From positions 9,836,826-9,900,825 of the forward strand of contig NC_051439.1 of NCBI RefSeq assembly GCF_001649575.2: DNA of 64,000 nt, given 5' to 3'. The notes under the pieces were generated by a model that was not told where the DNA came from, did not search any database, and saw only the letters and a list, made by a program, of their open reading frames with translations. This stretch comes from Kryptolebias marmoratus. Taxonomy: Eukaryota > Chordata > Actinopteri > Cyprinodontiformes > Rivulidae. A program made the translations under genes and the position numbers. Shown here piece by piece: positions 60,928 through 64,000 of this stretch; position 1 is the stretch's first letter, and every line of letters starts with the position of its first letter.

Positions 60928-61141
60928 CAGTGGTCTTCAATCCTGGTCCTGGAGGGCCACTATCCTGTATGTTTTACTTGTTTCTCTGCTCCAACACACC
61001 TGATTTGAATCAATGGGTGATTAACAGGCTTCTGCAGAACACGAAGAGGTGATTTAGCCACTGAATCAGGTGTGTTGGAGCAGGGAAACAAGGAAAACAT
61101 GCAGGATAGTGGCCCTTGAGAACCAGGATTGGACACCCCTG
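60928..61141. mobile_element. hAT-type MITE with 8-bp target duplication
   Basis: The terminal inverted repeat is long: CAGTGGTCTTCAATCCTGG at left and the complement of CCAGGATTGGACACCCCTG at right. TGCTCCAACACACCTGATT is mirrored inside. Flanks ATGTATCG (60920-60927) and ATATATCG (61142-61149) agree at 7 of 8 positions, as expected for hAT insertion. Non-coding; sibling of 37838-38030. Confidence 0.8.
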
Positions 61142-61149
61142 ATATATCG

Positions 61150-63321
61150 TATCACAGAGCAGAAATGCACAACAGTCAATACATATAAATATGCTTATTT
61201 AAACTTCATAATCTGGCTTCAAGTCAGACAAGGTGTGAAGTTGCTTTAAGTGTGTGAACTTCATATGTAATTACGCAACAGAAGCCTGCAGCCTAATATT
61301 CATGCTACATGTTTTTACAGGCAGATGAGAGAGTCAAAACCTCTGTCTTGCTTGTGGGTGTTGAATATCCAGACTACATAGACTGGATCTGACAGCTATA
61401 AGCACAGATTATTAACAACAGCTCAGTAATCATTTAGCTGCATGTCACATGCAAACATGTGGAGTTTGCATTTAGCTGCTCCACAAAGAACACATAATCT
61501 TCCTGTCATCTGCTTTAAAGTTTTAAAATCACTTTTCCTGGTCTGAGAAAAAACAAAACACTAGAAAACTCTTTACAAAGGTTTTCGTTACAGTATTACA
61601 AATGACAAATGATGAAATACATTTAAAATCTTAAGTGTTTTTAAATTATTCTCCCACGCCTATGTGTATAAAATGCAATGTTTTATTTTATTTATTTTTT
61701 CGGGATTAAGAAAAAAAAAAGTTTATTGATTATTTGAACAGTTATTCTCTTGAGGATACAGTGTTTGGCAACCACAAGAACAGTTTCTATAAACTTTCAT
61801 ATGTTGAGAAGAAGCAATGATCAAATTCTGTAAATTTGTAACCCAAACCAGATTGGTTTTACTGGAAAGCTTTTATGAAATGGAATATCTAATTGCCTTT
61901 TAGTCTAGTTTCATGGAGTGAGAGGAGCCAGTGGAGGAAAAGAAAACCACCAGGAAACAGATTTCTGTGCAAGTACTAAAGTATGTTTGAACAATTAGTT
62001 AGCACTGTTTCCTCGCAGACTCCCGGCTGCAGCTTTTAGGTCATGAGTTTACATGTTTACATGACTGTGCATACATAGACTTTCTTCAGGTGCTCCAATT
62101 TTCTCCAAAAACATGCATGCTAGGCTAACTGGCTTCTCTAAACTATCTCTTGATGTGAGTGCATGTGTGAATGGCTGTCTGGCTTGTTTGTCTCTGCATT
62201 GACCTGTAATAGACAGGCAACATGTGTGTCATGCTTTTGAGGTTTTGTTTTACTTTTACTGCGCTGACATATAGTTACTGTTTTGGTTTCTTTTAAAATC
62301 ATAGCCACCAGATGTCCTCAGTTGTCCTTGCTTCCAGCTCCTCACATACTTTTTTCATTCAGTAATCATCATTTCCTGCCCAAATACTCCATCTTTTCTT
62401 GAATTCAGTTTCAGATCCTCTTGTTTACCCTGCTGTCTTGTATTCCTACTGTTTCTGCTTTGGTTTGTAATTCAAATTCTTGATTTACACCTTATGTCTG
62501 CCTGTGGTGATTTTTTTTTCTACAATTCACCTCTAACTCTGACCACATGACTTTGAAAACTAAATGTAAAACAAAGAAACTGTCCAAAATAACAAAGCAC
62601 ACAAGTATACAACTGTGTTTAAAGTGTGCATGAAATATGAATATGAGGCACATTGAAGAAAGATTTTTCAGGTCATAACTTTTGATCTTTAATAAAAAAA
62701 TTCTTAATGGTTACAACACATCCACTTTAGCTAACAGATTGTAAACAAACAAAACACAGAGGTTTCCTTTCACTCTATCAACACGTAAATGGTTCCTAAA
62801 GAAACGGCTGTCCCAATACTTTTACTGAGATAATTTCTCTTCCTTATATGGAGAAAAGCATGTATTAGGCTTTTTATGTCTTTTCATACATCAAAAACAG
62901 TCCTACCCTACTACACCCATATATTTATGAGAGTTTAATTCATCTTAATATGGATCAGAAGTAAACCAGCTAAATGGTACAGACTGTCTTGTTCTTTTTA
63001 AAAAGTCTAACGTTGAAAAGATACATCTTCCAAACTACAGAATTGATAGCATTTTATTACAAGTTACAGCCATTAAAAATGTATTACACAGTGTTACAGG
63101 AGATGTTGCTGAAGGCATGTAAATTATATATATATATGTTTCCTCAACATGCATAGAAAAGCTAAGGTTAGTATTCTACCATATAGAAACAACAATATTA
63201 TAATGAAAACTGCCTCATTTTGTGTTGCCATGACATCTGTGACTGGCATTTTTCACCAAATGAGGCTTAACATTTAATAAAACATTTACAACATTTGCAT
63301 TTATAAAATTTGTGTTACACG
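61150..63321. other. Intergenic region before the gap
   Basis: AT-rich; no gene seen. A stretch at about 62227-62530 starting TGTCATGCTTTTGAGGTTTT resembles in style the LTR-like elements above, but I could not find matching ends. Confidence 0.45.
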
Positions 63322-63862
63322 NNNNNNNNNNNNNNNNNNNNNNNNNNNNNNNNNNNNNNNNNNNNNNNNNNNNNNNNNNNNNNNNNNNNNNNNNNNNNNN
63401 NNNNNNNNNNNNNNNNNNNNNNNNNNNNNNNNNNNNNNNNNNNNNNNNNNNNNNNNNNNNNNNNNNNNNNNNNNNNNNNNNNNNNNNNNNNNNNNNNNNN
63501 NNNNNNNNNNNNNNNNNNNNNNNNNNNNNNNNNNNNNNNNNNNNNNNNNNNNNNNNNNNNNNNNNNNNNNNNNNNNNNNNNNNNNNNNNNNNNNNNNNNN
63601 NNNNNNNNNNNNNNNNNNNNNNNNNNNNNNNNNNNNNNNNNNNNNNNNNNNNNNNNNNNNNNNNNNNNNNNNNNNNNNNNNNNNNNNNNNNNNNNNNNNN
63701 NNNNNNNNNNNNNNNNNNNNNNNNNNNNNNNNNNNNNNNNNNNNNNNNNNNNNNNNNNNNNNNNNNNNNNNNNNNNNNNNNNNNNNNNNNNNNNNNNNNN
63801 NNNNNNNNNNNNNNNNNNNNNNNNNNNNNNNNNNNNNNNNNNNNNNNNNNNNNNNNNNNNNN
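63322..63862. other. Assembly gap (541 N)
   Basis: Run of N within the receptor array. It hides the 3' part of the last receptor copy. Its size may be an estimate. Confidence 1.
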
Positions 63863-64000
63863 ATCAGGTGGAATGGAACCCAACAGATCAGAAACGCCAG
63901 CAGGACTGCCAGAATCAGAGTGGTTGCCTTTTGATCTGTTTTCTTTGCATTTACTCCATGTACTAACCTGTTTTTAAGAGCTTTAATAATTTTTATAGTG
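63863..64000 (-). CDS. B2-bradykinin-receptor-like GPCR, array copy 6 (partial)
   Basis: 138 bp encoding TM5 end, loop 3 and TM6 (KALKNRLVHGVNAKKTDQKA … LICWVPFHLI), cut by the gap on one side and the window end on the other. It differs from gene 2 near 63988 (AATAATTTTT for AATATTTTTT) and from gene 3 at one base (ATCAGAG for ATCAAAG). It is therefore a separate copy rather than an exact duplicate of either. Intactness cannot be judged. Confidence 0.7.

Noticed and set aside
63215..63977. Long frames spanning the N gap
   Set aside because: Produced by translating N; only the 138 bp after the gap are informative.

Overview
The window is vertebrate, almost certainly teleost, nuclear DNA. It is AT-rich, has spliced genes with GT/AG introns, and carries fish-type interspersed repeats: L2-like and other non-LTR retrotransposon tails, hAT elements, a Tc1-like relic, short LTR-like insertions and a highly copied hairpin-bearing repeat. 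Three runs of N mark assembly gaps (7202-7230, 14956-15011, 63322-63862). I could run no searches; all identities rest on reading translations and splice sites by eye.

Layout. (1) 1-720: the 5' end of spata7 on the minus strand (three coding exons seen), running off the left edge, with a compact promoter just upstream. (2) 5371-22834: a complete seven-exon kcnk10 (TREK-2 two-pore potassium channel) on the plus strand, predicted 574 aa, with a 3' UTR to about 23.9 kb. (3) 24-36 kb: gene-poor and repeat-rich. (4) 36-40.6 kb: two single-exon, minus-strand class A GPCR genes of the proton-sensing/lysolipid group (GPR4/GPR65/GPR68/GPR132); the first is the likely gpr65. The order spata7-kcnk10-gpr65 matches human 14q31. 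(5) 45.6-64 kb: a minus-strand tandem array of B2-bradykinin-receptor-like genes. Three look intact (45665-47082, 51126-52766, 56668-59658), two are broken (48345-49206, 54760-55605), and a sixth copy is cut by the gap and the window end (63863-64000). Each intact gene has a 20-nt first coding exon and a single large second exon, and the copies share a TATA-containing core promoter.

How the parts relate. The first half holds an acid/stretch/lipid-gated K+ channel beside acid-sensing-type GPCRs, yet several residues that usually carry proton sensing are changed: a Tyr replaces the TREK extracellular sensor His, and the second GPCR lacks the family's TM6 His. The second half is an actively evolving receptor family with recent duplication, probable gene conversion and pseudogenes. 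Its members have lost the acidic residues known to contact bradykinin in human B2, so their ligand is open. I found no entirely new kind of system; the receptor array and the channel substitutions are the most interesting content.
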